A DNA stretch of 64,000 bases, from assembly GCF_001613805.1 (NCBI RefSeq), contig NZ_LPVY01000005.1, positions 1 through 64,000 on the forward strand, in the 5' to 3' direction. Positions 8,111 through 17,666 of the stretch are shown here, piece by piece. The notes beneath the pieces are model-generated. The model was not told the origin of the DNA, did not search any database, and saw nothing but the letters and a program-made list of their open reading frames with translations. The translations under genes and the position numbers were made by a program. Origin of the DNA: Thalassospira lucentensis. Lineage in GTDB: Bacteria > Pseudomonadota > Alphaproteobacteria > Rhodospirillales > Thalassospiraceae. How positions within the stretch are numbered: position 1 is the first letter of the stretch; each line of letters opens with the position of its first letter.

Positions 8111-8881
8111 ATGATCGAAACGACGCCCTTTTCAAAAGTGAATTCAGTGAACAGCGTTACCGGTACCGCAACACCCCAACTGGCCAAAATTGCCTCACGC
8201 ATTCTTGCAGGCAGTTTCCTGTTCGAGGACCTTGATCCCGAACTGCTCGCCCAACTTTCAAACCAGGCAAGCGTTCGGCGGATGGATGATGGGGAGTTGC
8301 TGTTTGAAAAGGGTTCTCCGGCAGACGGACTGTATGCTGTCGAAGCCGGCAAGATCCGCATTTCAACCGTTTCAGATACCGGCAAGGAAATTGTTCTGAA
8401 CGTACTGGCACCCGGCGCTGTATTTGGCGAAATCGCCCTTCTGGATGGCGAACCCCGCACCGCAACCGCGCGTGCCGTTGGTCCGACACGGCTTCTGTTC
8501 ATTTCACGCGACGATTTTTTTGAAATCTTTGATCGCGAAGCACCGTTGCGCCGCCATATTACGGCACTTCTGTGTCGGCGGTTGCGCTGGGTCAGCGACC
8601 TTCTGGAAGATGCCAATTTCCTTGATCTGACCGGGCGACTGGTCAAACGTCTTTTATGGCTGGCCGAACGTCACGGCGGTCCCGACCCGGAAGGAATCCG
8701 CATCGCGCTTCCGCTTTCGCAACAGGAACTTGGCCTTATGCTGGGCGTAACACGCGAAGCGGTAAACAAAAAGCTGCGTGACCTTGAAAAACGCGATCTG
8801 ATCACGCGCCGGGATGGCCGTCTGGTTATCCGTGACAGGGACGGCCTGAAAAACCTTCTCGCCGATGCAATCAAAAGCTGA
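8111..8881 (+). CDS. Crp/Fnr family transcription regulator
   Basis: 256 residues: an N-terminal extension of about 30, a cyclic-nucleotide-binding-like beta roll (about 40-155, with LFEKGSPADGLYAVEAGKIRIS and GAVFGEIALLDGEPRTATARA), then a C-terminal winged helix with LSQQELGLMLGVTREAVNKKL. The GEIALLDGEPRTATA segment keeps the Glu and the Arg-Thr pattern of cAMP-binding phosphate cassettes, so nucleotide binding is plausible. There are no Fnr-type Cys clusters. The gene overlaps the following nucleotide cyclase gene by 17 bases, which suggests that the two act together. Confidence 0.92.
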   Translation: MIETTPFSKVNSVNSVTGTATPQLAKIASRILAGSFLFEDLDPELLAQLSNQASVRRMDDGELLFEKGSPADGLYAVEAGKIRISTVSDTGKEIVLNVLAPGAVFGEIALLDGEPRTATARAVGPTRLLFISRDDFFEIFDREAPLRRHITALLCRRLRWVSDLLEDANFLDLTGRLVKRLLWLAERHGGPDPEGIRIALPLSQQELGLMLGVTREAVNKKLRDLEKRDLITRRDGRLVIRDRDGLKNLLADAIKS

Positions 8882-10241
8882 TCCTTCCCCCAGTTCCCTG
8901 TTTGACCGGCTGGTCGCCCGCGAAGAGCAGCGTGGCCTGATACTTGTTGCGTTTCTGCGCATCTGCATGCTCGCCTTTATCCTGCTGCTGTTTTCCAAAC
9001 CGGATTCCCCGACTGGCGAGCTCTATTCTCTTCTGGAAGTTCTGGGCTGGTTCATCCCCGGGGTTCTGATCCAGCTTTTTGTGGCTTTTAGGGGCAGAAG
9101 CTGGCGCTGGCTTCTTTATGTTCTGGCCATCGTTGATGCAGTCCTGATCGTTTATGTATCGGTGGTTCCCGATCCTCTGAGCCCGCTAACCGATCATCCG
9201 GCATGGATGTACAGCTTTGTCGTTCGTGATCGCGGCGTGGTGTTTTCCATGATCATGATGGCCTTGGTGATCATGACCTTTTCGCCGCGCCTGATCATCT
9301 GGTTCGGCTTCTGGCTGTTCATTGCCTGGAGCACGAGCATCGTCTGGTTGATGACACGCCCGGGCGTCATCATCTCGCAGCATTTCGGGGATGACTGGGC
9401 GCCAACCCAGGATGAAATCATTACCACCTATAATCTGCCTGAATTCATCGATATTTCTGCTTTGGCAGAGCAGGTTGTGATTGTTGTTGTCTTTACACTG
9501 GCATGTGCGGTGATGGTTTCGCGGTTACGCGTCCTGATCAATCAGTTTGCGGCCGCCGAACGTGCACATGGCAATCTGGCCCGCTATTTCCCTGCTGCCC
9601 TTGCTGATCAACTGGCAGATCGTGACGAGCCGATCCGGATCGGCGCAAGGCGCGAATGCGTTATCCTGTTTGCCGACATTATCGGTTTTTCCGGTTATGC
9701 GGAAAAACGCGATCCGCAGGATGTCATGCGATTGCTAAACCAGTTTCACCAGATCATGACGACGCAAATCGGGGCTTATGGCGGTATTGTTGAAAAATAT
9801 ATCGGCGATGCGGTCATGGCGAGTTTTGGCGCGTTTGACGATATGGATTGCCCGGCTGCAAATGCATTATCCGCGGCCCAATCAATGGTTTGCCATGTCC
9901 GCGACTGGCAAAACAGTGATCTGACGGACAGCACCACACCACTTCAGATCGGTATCGGCCTTAACTTCGGCCCGGCCGTTGTGGGCGATATAGGCGAAGG
10001 CGAAGCCGTCACACCGGCAGTCATCGGTGCCAGTGTCAATCTGGCCGCCCGTCTCGAACGTGCGACCAGAACGCTTGATACCGACATCATCATCAGCGAC
10101 AGTTTTGCGCGAAAACTCCGGTCAGAAACATCTTCTGCAGGATCCGCCCTGCTGCGAAGCTTCGGAAAACAGGATGCCATCCGGGTAAAAGGTTTCAGTC
10201 AACCGGTCACGGTTCATTTTCAGTCCCGATCAGCCACTTGA
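8865..10241 (+). CDS. Membrane-bound class III adenylate/guanylate cyclase
   Basis: 458 residues: an N-terminal membrane domain of about five or six helices (residues 25-220) and a C-terminal class III cyclase domain (about 260-450). The metal Asp residues are in ILFADIIGFSG and KYIGDAVMASFG; the Asn and Arg of the transition-state site are in SVNLAARLE. The residue after VIG, often Asp in adenylate cyclases, is Ala here (VIGAS), so base specificity is unclear. It starts inside the crp-like gene, so the product may feed that regulator; this is inference from position. Confidence 0.92.
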   Translation: MQSKADPSPSSLFDRLVAREEQRGLILVAFLRICMLAFILLLFSKPDSPTGELYSLLEVLGWFIPGVLIQLFVAFRGRSWRWLLYVLAIVDAVLIVYVSVVPDPLSPLTDHPAWMYSFVVRDRGVVFSMIMMALVIMTFSPRLIIWFGFWLFIAWSTSIVWLMTRPGVIISQHFGDDWAPTQDEIITTYNLPEFIDISALAEQVVIVVVFTLACAVMVSRLRVLINQFAAAERAHGNLARYFPAALADQLADRDEPIRIGARRECVILFADIIGFSGYAEKRDPQDVMRLLNQFHQIMTTQIGAYGGIVEKYIGDAVMASFGAFDDMDCPAANALSAAQSMVCHVRDWQNSDLTDSTTPLQIGIGLNFGPAVVGDIGEGEAVTPAVIGASVNLAARLERATRTLDTDIIISDSFARKLRSETSSAGSALLRSFGKQDAIRVKGFSQPVTVHFQSRSAT

Positions 10242-10339
10242 AGAATTCGACCGTCGGGATATGCCAACCCCTTGAATTCTGGTGAAACCGGTCCAAAATG
10301 CCATTTACTCGTAAAAGCATCAGAATAAGGGAGGACGGT

Positions 10340-10828
10340 ATGGCGGATTCCGCAACACCGCAGTCACCAGAAGCGGGCAGCGTACCGACTTCTGTTACAA
10401 TCCGCACATTGTTCGGAGACAAGGAATTCTTGTGGGATAAGGCCATTTATTTCCCGACAGGAATCAAGGGTTTTCCTGATCACAACGTCTTTGCCCTCGC
10501 CAATTTTCCGGGCGAAAGCAACAATACCTTTATCCTGATGCAAAGCCTGACAGAGCCGGAACTGGCCTTTATCGTTGCCCCCTACAATATGGAAAGCAAC
10601 AGCATCAAGCCCGAACACCTAGCTCAGGCCTTTACCATCCATGGCATCAAAAAAGACGAAGGTGCGGTTTTGCTGATTGTGACCCTTCACAAACCCGATG
10701 ACGGTGGCGAGACCAGCATGTCGGTCAATCTGCGTGCACCAATCATCATCGATACATCCCGTCAGGCCGCCTACCAGCATCTGCTACCCGATACGAGTTA
10801 TTCCTACCATCAGACACTGGGCGGATAA
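10340..10828 (+). CDS. fliW: Flagellar assembly factor FliW
   Basis: 162 residues. In other bacteria FliW binds flagellin and the CsrA translational repressor, coupling flagellin level to its own translation. Family hallmarks are FPTGIKGFPDHNVFAL, ILMQSLTEPELAFIV and, near the C-terminus, SVNLRAPIIIDT. I chose the ATG at 10340 because AGGGAGG lies 6 bases upstream; an upstream start at 10298 lacks this. No csrA or flagellin gene is in the window, so the partner must be elsewhere. The preceding gene is the nucleotide cyclase. Confidence 0.85.
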   Translation: MADSATPQSPEAGSVPTSVTIRTLFGDKEFLWDKAIYFPTGIKGFPDHNVFALANFPGESNNTFILMQSLTEPELAFIVAPYNMESNSIKPEHLAQAFTIHGIKKDEGAVLLIVTLHKPDDGGETSMSVNLRAPIIIDTSRQAAYQHLLPDTSYSYHQTLGG

Positions 10829-10965
10829 CTTTTCGCCAGCCGACCAGGGAAGGACCTTTTGCGGTAATGGTCCTTCCGAAACCTTCATACGTCCTTGATC
10901 CTGCCACTTTTTCGCGTAAAGCTCGCTCAAGAACAATACGCAACAAGCGACACAAGGGATTCGAG

Positions 10966-12441
10966 ATGTCATCAGAAATGCGCAACCGTTTTGCCATGGC
11001 CACGCTTCTTAGCGCGGCCCTTTTTGTTGGCCCGGTCATAGAACCGGCATCTGCACAGTCCGGTGACGAAAAAACCGAAGAAACCATCACGCTTTCTGGT
11101 GAAAACCGCAGCAAGATGCAGCTGACCGTTTACCCCGGCAACCTTGGCATGATTGCCGAGCAACGAAACGGGACGATCCCCAAGGGGGTCAAAACACTTC
11201 GGATCGAAGACCTGCCGCAAACCATCATGGACGACACGTTCCTGATGGGCGCGCAGAAAGACGCAAACCTTGTCTGGCATTCGCTGCGCAATACCGCGAA
11301 CGGTCCGGCAACCATGTATCGTCTGCTGCAGGATCAGGTCGGCAAAACCATTATCATCCGGCGCAAGGATGACGAACTGGTCGAAGGTACGTTGCTATCG
11401 ATTGACGGTGGCGCACTGGTTCGCACCCTTGATGGTATCGAACAGATTCCTGTTGAACAGATCATTATTTCCGACCTGCCCGGTAACTTCGCCACCAGTC
11501 CGGCAATAGAGGCCACCATCGGCTCGGATGCCGCACTTGATCACATCTCGCTTGCCTACCTTCTGGGTGGCGTTTCCTGGCAAACAGCCTATGTCGGACA
11601 ATATGACAGTGCCCAGAATGTCCTTAACCTGTCGGCAATGGCACGTGTCACCAACCAGACCGGCACCGCGATCAACGATGCCCAACTGCGTCTGGTTGCC
11701 GGGGATCCCAACCGGGTAACGCACACACCAATGGCGAAGGCGGCCCGCGGTGAAATGATGATGTCTGCCATGGCCGATAGCGCGCCGGGCGGGAATGCAC
11801 CGGATCGTGAAACCATGGAAAACCTGCATGTTTACGGCCCGTTTGATGGGCTTTCAATGCGCAATGGCGATGTCGTCATGATGCCGCTGATCGCATCCCA
11901 GGCCCTGCCCGCGACCCGCAAGGTGATTTTTAACGGCAGCGCCAATCTTTACTATGCTGGTCAAAGCGACGTGTCTGAATTTAGCCGCCCGGACCTTGAA
12001 ATCGAGATCGAGAATGATGGCGGGCCGGACGAAGAAAGCCCGTGGCCCGCTGGCACGGTACGTGTATTTGGCCAATCTGAAAGTGGCGTGACCGGCTTCC
12101 TTGGCGAAGACAATCTGTCTTTGACCCCGGTCGGTCGCAAGGCGACCATTCGCCTTGGTCAGGCCAGCAACATTTCAGGGACCCGTAAAGTCACGGCATT
12201 TGACCGCAAGGCACGACCGAACATGCCCGATGAAATTACGGCAAATATGGAATGGTCGATCACCAATGGTGGCGAACGTACCGAAACCGTCACGATCCGT
12301 GAAAATGTCCCGGCCGACTGGGTTGTGACCGGCGAAGATCACAAACATACCAAACCGCAGCCAGACCTGATCGTCTGGACGATAGAGGTTCCTGCCGGTA
12401 AGGAAGTCAATCTGAGCTGGTCAGTGAAAAGCACCCGCTAA
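10966..12441 (+). CDS. Secreted DUF4139-like protein
   Basis: 491 residues starting at MSSEMRNRFAM with a signal peptide ending about PASAQS (residue 32). The body has a beta-rich central part (LAYLLGGVSWQTAYVGQYD and AMARVTNQTGTAINDAQLRLV) and a C-terminal immunoglobulin-like end (WTIEVPAGKEVNLSWSVKSTR) like DUF4139/MuiA-type proteins. The function of this family is not established. The open frame extends 33 codons upstream, but the signal peptide fixes the start at 10966. It probably acts in the periplasm. Confidence 0.75.
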   Translation: MSSEMRNRFAMATLLSAALFVGPVIEPASAQSGDEKTEETITLSGENRSKMQLTVYPGNLGMIAEQRNGTIPKGVKTLRIEDLPQTIMDDTFLMGAQKDANLVWHSLRNTANGPATMYRLLQDQVGKTIIIRRKDDELVEGTLLSIDGGALVRTLDGIEQIPVEQIIISDLPGNFATSPAIEATIGSDAALDHISLAYLLGGVSWQTAYVGQYDSAQNVLNLSAMARVTNQTGTAINDAQLRLVAGDPNRVTHTPMAKAARGEMMMSAMADSAPGGNAPDRETMENLHVYGPFDGLSMRNGDVVMMPLIASQALPATRKVIFNGSANLYYAGQSDVSEFSRPDLEIEIENDGGPDEESPWPAGTVRVFGQSESGVTGFLGEDNLSLTPVGRKATIRLGQASNISGTRKVTAFDRKARPNMPDEITANMEWSITNGGERTETVTIRENVPADWVVTGEDHKHTKPQPDLIVWTIEVPAGKEVNLSWSVKSTR

Positions 12442-12458
12442 GTGTCAGGTCGGAAGCA

Positions 12459-13070
12459 TTATCCGGTCTGATTGCTGTCGTAAAAGGCTTTCGCCAGCGG
12501 CAGCAACAGAACCGGATCGGGATTTTCGTCGGTTCTGCTGCAAAGCTCGGTATAAAGACAGATCAGTTTCGCCAGCAGGATAAATGCCTGCTGGTTTTTC
12601 TTTCCGGCGAATATCGCAAGATTGCCAAGCGCCTCGGCGCAGGTTTCCCGTGCGATCCCGAACCGCCCGGCACCCCGCAATGCCAGAACAAGTGCGCCCT
12701 GCGAATAACCAAGATCAAGGCGGGCGGCTTCGCTTTGGCCCGATGGCATATTCGCCAACCGGTCACGACGCAGTTCCACAGCCTGTCGCGCGGCATCAAC
12801 CGCGTCCGCCCATTGCTGTCCATCAATTTCAAGCGCCGCCCGATTGTTCAGGCTATGGGCCAGCCCGGCACGCGCGGCATCCGGTGCCGTTTGCAGATGA
12901 GCGGCAAACAGATGATCTGCCTCGTCAAATAGGGAAAGGGCCATCATCCGTTCGGATTTGTCGAGTGCGGTTGCCATTTCAAGATAAAGACGCGCCAACG
13001 TTAACGAGCCGGGTTCCGTCGTCTGCAGGAATGACAGACGCGGCAAATATCCGGCAAGTTTGTCCGACAT
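12459..13070 (-). CDS. Uncharacterised helical (TPR-like) protein
   Basis: 203 residues, from MSDKLAGYLPRL. I do not recognise a named family. The sequence is predicted to be almost all helical with TPR-like repeats: LTLARLYLEMATALDKSERMM, LFDEADHLFAAHLQTAPDAARAG, and WADAVDAARQAVELRRDRLA. No signal peptide or membrane segment. The open frame continues 79 codons upstream into the divergent promoter region, but that part has a random composition, so I use the internal ATG with AGGAAA upstream. It is convergent with the DUF4139 gene. Confidence 0.65.
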   Translation of the reverse strand: MSDKLAGYLPRLSFLQTTEPGSLTLARLYLEMATALDKSERMMALSLFDEADHLFAAHLQTAPDAARAGLAHSLNNRAALEIDGQQWADAVDAARQAVELRRDRLANMPSGQSEAARLDLGYSQGALVLALRGAGRFGIARETCAEALGNLAIFAGKKNQQAFILLAKLICLYTELCSRTDENPDPVLLLPLAKAFYDSNQTG

Positions 13071-13252
13071 GTCTGTTTCCTGCTTTTGCCTGAATTCCGG
13101 GATCAAAGTGCGCCGGTTAACAGACGGACACGTACCCGTCTTGTGAAGCAGGGTCAAACGGGGATAAGCTGCAAACCGGCCAAGTGGCCATGCCCCGGCT
13201 CCGAGCTTTCGCCCCCTTATCTGGTCCATTTTGTTTGAAACGACTGCCACCC

Positions 13253-13828
13253 ATGACCATGTCGACTGAAACCCTACGCGCTCTTTACGGAACCTGGCGC
13301 ATTGCACGTGGCGATGCCAAAGGCCTTGCCTTCTTTGACTATTCCATCGAGGCGTTCTGGCGCTCTTTCCTTGCCGCCTTTATCGTTTTTCCGGCCTTTG
13401 CACTTTTGCGCTGGCATGATCTCGACACGGTTCCTGATGAATTCCCGGTCGGGCGTTACATGCTGGTGGAAACCATTGCCTATGTCATGAAATGGTTCGC
13501 CTTTCCGCTGCTGATGCTGCATGTCGCACCGATGATCGACCGGTCGAACCGTTACATCGCATTCATCACCGTTTATAACTGGTCAAGCGTGTTGCAAATG
13601 GGGGTCTATTTGCTGGCGCTGTTTCTGGGCGCAATCTTTCCTATGCTCGGTGCGGGCGGCTTTGTGCTTGTCGCGGTTATCGCAATGCTGATTTACGGGG
13701 TTTATATCGCAAAGCTGACCCTTGTGGTTCCAACGATGACGGCAAGCGCGATTGTGGCGGCAGACTTCCTGCTGTCATTGACCATCACGACAATCGGCAT
13801 TCGGCTCGCCCTTGGCCAGCTATTCTGA
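13253..13828 (+). CDS. Uncharacterised inner membrane protein
   Basis: 191 residues (192 codons with stop) with about five hydrophobic segments (around SFLAAFIVFPAFALL, MKWFAFPLLMLHV, MGVYLLALFLGAIF, FVLVAVIAMLIYGVYIA and IVAADFLLSLTITTIGIRLAL). No known motif. Start taken at MTMSTETLRAL, because the 23 residues upstream are not membrane-like and overlap the divergent promoter region. It lies 44 bases before the hydroxyacid dehydrogenase gene and may be cotranscribed with it. I cannot assign a function. Confidence 0.65.
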   Translation: MTMSTETLRALYGTWRIARGDAKGLAFFDYSIEAFWRSFLAAFIVFPAFALLRWHDLDTVPDEFPVGRYMLVETIAYVMKWFAFPLLMLHVAPMIDRSNRYIAFITVYNWSSVLQMGVYLLALFLGAIFPMLGAGGFVLVAVIAMLIYGVYIAKLTLVVPTMTASAIVAADFLLSLTITTIGIRLALGQLF

Positions 13829-13872
13829 CACAATCGGCAAATAAGCCAGAAAATTCAGGGAGAAAGATCAGA

Positions 13873-14829
13873 ATGAAACCGGTACTTGCCATCACCAGAC
13901 GTCTGCCGGATGCCGTCGAAAAACGTGCACGCGAAAGTTATGATCTGCGCATGCAGGACGGCGATGATCCGCTGTCACGCGATCAGATACTTGATCTGTG
14001 CAAGGACGCGAACGCCGCCCTGGTTTCGGTCGGTGACCCGATTGATGCCGCCTTCTTTGCGGCCCTGCCCCAGAAGGTCGGCATTGTCGCCACCTTTTCG
14101 GTGGGCACCGACCATATTGATCTGGCTGCGGCCAAGGCCAACGGCTTCGTGATCGGCAATACACCCGGGGTTCTGACCGATGCAACGGCAGATATTGCAT
14201 GGCTTCTGATTCTGGGTGCCGCGCGCCGTGCAAGCGAGGGCGAGGCCGAGGTCCGCAATGCCACGTGGTCAAGCTGGCGCCCGACGCATATGATGGGCAC
14301 ACAGGTTACCGGCAAGAAACTGGGCATTATCGGCATGGGCCGGATCGGACAGGCTGTCGCCAAACGTGCGCGTGGTTTTGATATGGAAGTCCATTATTTC
14401 AACCGTCGCCGCCTGCCCGAAGATCAGGAGTTTGGCGCGACCTATCACCCATCCATTGATGACCTGCTCCCCCATTGCGATTTCCTGTCGCTGCATTGCC
14501 CGTCAACACCGGAAACACGCGGCATGGTCAATCGCGATTTCATCGCCAAGCTGCCAGATGGGGCGATCATTGTGAATACGGCACGCGGCGATGTCGTCAA
14601 TGACAAGGATCTGATCGCGGCACTCAAATCGGGCAAACTGACCGCCGCCGGGCTTGATGTTTTTGCCGGGGAACCGAATATCGAACCGGCCTATCGCGAT
14701 CTGCCCAATACGTTCCTGTTGCCCCATCTGGGGTCGGCAACTGTGGAAACACGCAACGCCATGGGGTTCAGAGCCCTTGATAACATCGATGCTTTCATTG
14801 CCGGCAAGGAAGTGCCGTTCAGGGTTTGA
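13873..14829 (+). CDS. D-isomer 2-hydroxyacid dehydrogenase (glyoxylate/hydroxypyruvate reductase type)
   Basis: 318 residues, typical of the GyaR/GhrB group, which reduces glyoxylate or hydroxypyruvate with NAD(P)H. The nucleotide loop is GIIGMGRIGQAVAKRA (about 155). The catalytic triad is visible as Arg in VNTARGDVV, Glu in FAGEPNIEP and His in LPHLGSAT. AGGGAGAAAG lies before the ATG. The exact substrate is not clear from sequence. A strong terminator follows directly. Confidence 0.92.
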   Translation: MKPVLAITRRLPDAVEKRARESYDLRMQDGDDPLSRDQILDLCKDANAALVSVGDPIDAAFFAALPQKVGIVATFSVGTDHIDLAAAKANGFVIGNTPGVLTDATADIAWLLILGAARRASEGEAEVRNATWSSWRPTHMMGTQVTGKKLGIIGMGRIGQAVAKRARGFDMEVHYFNRRRLPEDQEFGATYHPSIDDLLPHCDFLSLHCPSTPETRGMVNRDFIAKLPDGAIIVNTARGDVVNDKDLIAALKSGKLTAAGLDVFAGEPNIEPAYRDLPNTFLLPHLGSATVETRNAMGFRALDNIDAFIAGKEVPFRV

Positions 14830-14854
14830 TGACTGTTGGTATATCCAGAATGCG

Positions 14855-14881
14855 AAAGGCGCCCGGTGGGGCGCCTTTTTT
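14855..14881 (+). terminator. Terminator after the hydroxyacid dehydrogenase gene
   Basis: AAAGGCGCC, a short loop and GGCGCCTTTTTT form a 6-bp GC stem extended by A-T pairs with a T tail on the + strand. It lies exactly between two convergent genes and touches the stop codon of the gene on the other strand. Confidence 0.85.
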
Positions 14882-17469
14882 CATTCCAGATCGCTTTCCT
14901 CACCCGCGGGCAGGATGCAGGAAATCTCATGACCATCCCGGCTGACCTTGACCCGGCCACCATGGATTTCAACCACCGCACGAACCATCGCCATGCCGAG
15001 CGCCCGGCGTGCAGATGGCGATTCGCCCTCGCGCAATCCTTCAAACAGCATCGGTTGCGGTGCCTCGTCCGACAGTGAAATGCTGATATCGATATCCTCG
15101 CCCCGACGACGGGCAACCACGGAAACCTCACTGCCCTCGGGAGCGGTACGCAGGACATTGGTCACCAGAATGAACAATGCCTGTTTAAGGCGGCGTTCAT
15201 CGGCAATCATCCAGCCGATATTGCGCGAACAGTAAAGCCGTAGCGAAACGTTAAGTTCCGCCAGACGCGCCCGCGTCAACGCCTCGAGCGAGCGCAACAA
15301 CCGCCTGGGGTCGACCGTATCAAGTTCAAGTGCGACCTGCCCGGATCCCAGCGTTGCAAGGTCCCGCATGTCGTCCACCAGTGCCAGCATGCTTTGGGCT
15401 TCGGCGCGGATGGTCTCAACCGACTGCGCAACATTACCCTGCAGATGGGGAATAAGGCGATCTGCCTCGCCATTGATATGGTCAAGCGGCCGGGTCAGTT
15501 CGCGCGATACAGTCGAAATGAAGTCCGACTTCATCTGATCGGCGGTCCGCAGGGCTTCGTTGCGTTCACGCAGCGCCCGTTCGACCCGGATCGTGTCGGT
15601 CACATCGATATAGGACATCATCACCGCCCCGTCAGGCAGCGGCACGATGGCAAAATCGATGATGCTGTTATCGGCACGTTCGATACGACCGCTCATGGGT
15701 TCATGATTGGTGATACGCGCAACCATCCGGCTTTTGAATTTGTCCCAGTCTTCGCGATCATGCCAGTATTCGCGCGCTTCCTCGACCACTTCGCTGATAT
15801 GAGGCGCACCCGAAAGGAAGCTGTCTTCAAGCCCCCAGACATCAGCAAAGCCATGGTTATAAAGCCGCAGCCTTCCATCGCCGCTGATCACGCCAACCGC
15901 TTCATGCAGGTTTTCAAGCGTTTCGCGCTGTACTGCGATCAGGGTGTTGTAACTGCTTTCGAGGACCAGCTTGTCGGTCACATCTTCGTAGGCGAACATC
16001 AGCCCGCCAAACGGGTGGGGCGAAATAAAGCGCCGCAACGTCATGCCGTTTGGCAGATGCATCAGGTCTTCTTCGGGTTTGAGAAGATCGGTAAAGCGCT
16101 GGTTTTCGATATTGCGGAACTGCGTAAAGTCGGTGACTTCCGGCAATTTTCGTTCATCGCGCATCCGACGTAGAACATCGTCAAGCGACGGTTCTGCCCA
16201 TAGCCAGTCCTCGTCCATATCCCAAAGCTTGGTGAAAGCGGTGTTAAAGAAAATAAGCCGCTTGTCGCCGCCGTAAATCGCAATAGCGGTTCCAAGGTTT
16301 TCCAGAACTTCGGCATGGGCACGAATATGACGCGACAGGTCTGATTGCAATTCCTCGATCGCAGTGCAATCAATCGCAAAGCCAATCAGACCGTCAAGGT
16401 CTTCGGGCGTTTGTGACGGACATTCGGTGATTCGCAGAAGCTTGCGGTCGCCCTTGATCACGATGTGATAATCGCGTGTCATGGTTTCGCTGTTGCGCAA
16501 TGCCGATGCTGCAAGCGATTTGCCGTGATCGGGGATCACGCCCGTGCCAAGCTCCGCCTGTTTGGCAAGTGCATCACTGACTGTCGGAAGCTCCACCGCC
16601 GCCGCATAGGCCGCATTGCAATCGATCAGGCGCAAATCGCCATCGCGCCGCCACACCGGGAAAGGCAGACTGTCGATCAAAAGCCTTAGTCCGCTAACCT
16701 CGTGCTTAAGGGCTGTAAAATCACCAAACTGGCTTTCACGTTCGCGGGTATGGCGGGTTTCATCGCGGAACCACAACGCATGTGCCAGAACCGGTGAATT
16801 GCGGTCCTTGCGGGCCATTGCCCCGGTAACGTGGAACTTGCGTTCATCAACTGCGGTCACCCAAAGTTCAAACCGTTCGTGGGTGGATTTCAGGTTTCGG
16901 ACACGCTCCTTGAGTGCTCTTGCGTCATCATCGCGCAACTGGTCAAGCACATCGGGAAAACGCCCATCCTTGCCAAGCTGAAACGCACGTTTAAGCGACG
17001 GGCTGGCACCCTCGGCAAAGCCGGCCTGGCTCCAGTAATAAACCGGGTCAGGCCCGGCAAAGAACAGATGGGTAAATTGTTCGGTTGAATCCGCAAGTTC
17101 GGATTCGTGGTCTTCCGCCTCTTCAAGATGGCGGCGCATGCGCAACGATAAACGCCATCCGATTCCCCCCGCGATCGCCGCCCCGCCAATCGCCGCCAGG
17201 CCAACGACAAGCCAGTCCCGGTCACTCAGATCCGCGAGACCGCCAAATATCGATGTGCCAGCAGGTTGCGTCGCCGCATCGGGTACGGCATCAGCAGCAT
17301 TGCCAACACGAAACTTTTCCTGCGCATGCAGGTCGGCTGCGATGAAAAGCGACGTCAGGCCATAGCATCCCCACTGCCACAGTCTGGACAAACCAAACCT
17401 GTTTGATTCCCCTTTGCGGGAACCAATTGGTTCTTTCCCCCGTCGATGATCGGATGCAGGCCGTGTCAC
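14881..17469 (-). CDS. divL: DivL-like multi-PAS histidine kinase homologue lacking the phospho-acceptor His
   Basis: 862 residues: an N-terminal hydrophobic segment (about 30-48), a second one (about 84-108, DWLVVGLAAIGGAAIAGGI), several PAS domains including IAIYGGDKRLIFFNTAFTKL and VGVISGDGRLRLYNHGF, then a kinase-like C-terminus. The H-box reads STVSRELTRPLDHI where active kinases have SHELRTPL, so the His is Arg (codon CGC). The N box (VTNVLRTAPEG) and G boxes (LSDEAPQPM, ALGMAMV) are also degenerate. The PAS pattern and size resemble alphaproteobacterial DivL; Caulobacter DivL has Tyr at this site. I infer a pseudokinase acting by binding partners. Orthology to DivL is likely but unproven. 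Confidence 0.75.
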   Translation of the reverse strand: MTRPASDHRRGKEPIGSRKGESNRFGLSRLWQWGCYGLTSLFIAADLHAQEKFRVGNAADAVPDAATQPAGTSIFGGLADLSDRDWLVVGLAAIGGAAIAGGIGWRLSLRMRRHLEEAEDHESELADSTEQFTHLFFAGPDPVYYWSQAGFAEGASPSLKRAFQLGKDGRFPDVLDQLRDDDARALKERVRNLKSTHERFELWVTAVDERKFHVTGAMARKDRNSPVLAHALWFRDETRHTRERESQFGDFTALKHEVSGLRLLIDSLPFPVWRRDGDLRLIDCNAAYAAAVELPTVSDALAKQAELGTGVIPDHGKSLAASALRNSETMTRDYHIVIKGDRKLLRITECPSQTPEDLDGLIGFAIDCTAIEELQSDLSRHIRAHAEVLENLGTAIAIYGGDKRLIFFNTAFTKLWDMDEDWLWAEPSLDDVLRRMRDERKLPEVTDFTQFRNIENQRFTDLLKPEEDLMHLPNGMTLRRFISPHPFGGLMFAYEDVTDKLVLESSYNTLIAVQRETLENLHEAVGVISGDGRLRLYNHGFADVWGLEDSFLSGAPHISEVVEEAREYWHDREDWDKFKSRMVARITNHEPMSGRIERADNSIIDFAIVPLPDGAVMMSYIDVTDTIRVERALRERNEALRTADQMKSDFISTVSRELTRPLDHINGEADRLIPHLQGNVAQSVETIRAEAQSMLALVDDMRDLATLGSGQVALELDTVDPRRLLRSLEALTRARLAELNVSLRLYCSRNIGWMIADERRLKQALFILVTNVLRTAPEGSEVSVVARRRGEDIDISISLSDEAPQPMLFEGLREGESPSARRALGMAMVRAVVEIHGGRVKVSRDGHEISCILPAGEESDLE

Positions 17470-17666
17470 GTGTTGTTAACCGTTTGTGTTTATGAGCTAT
17501 TATTATGGTGAAAACGTCTGGCTTTTACCACTGTTTCACGACGTTTTCCCAATACCCGGTCGAACGCCCGTGATCGCAGGAAAAACCGCGATGACATATA
17601 CCCCAAATCGGGCTATGTCTGCGCTATTGTCGAAACAACAGCTATAACGATCTCGTCATTTCAAAA

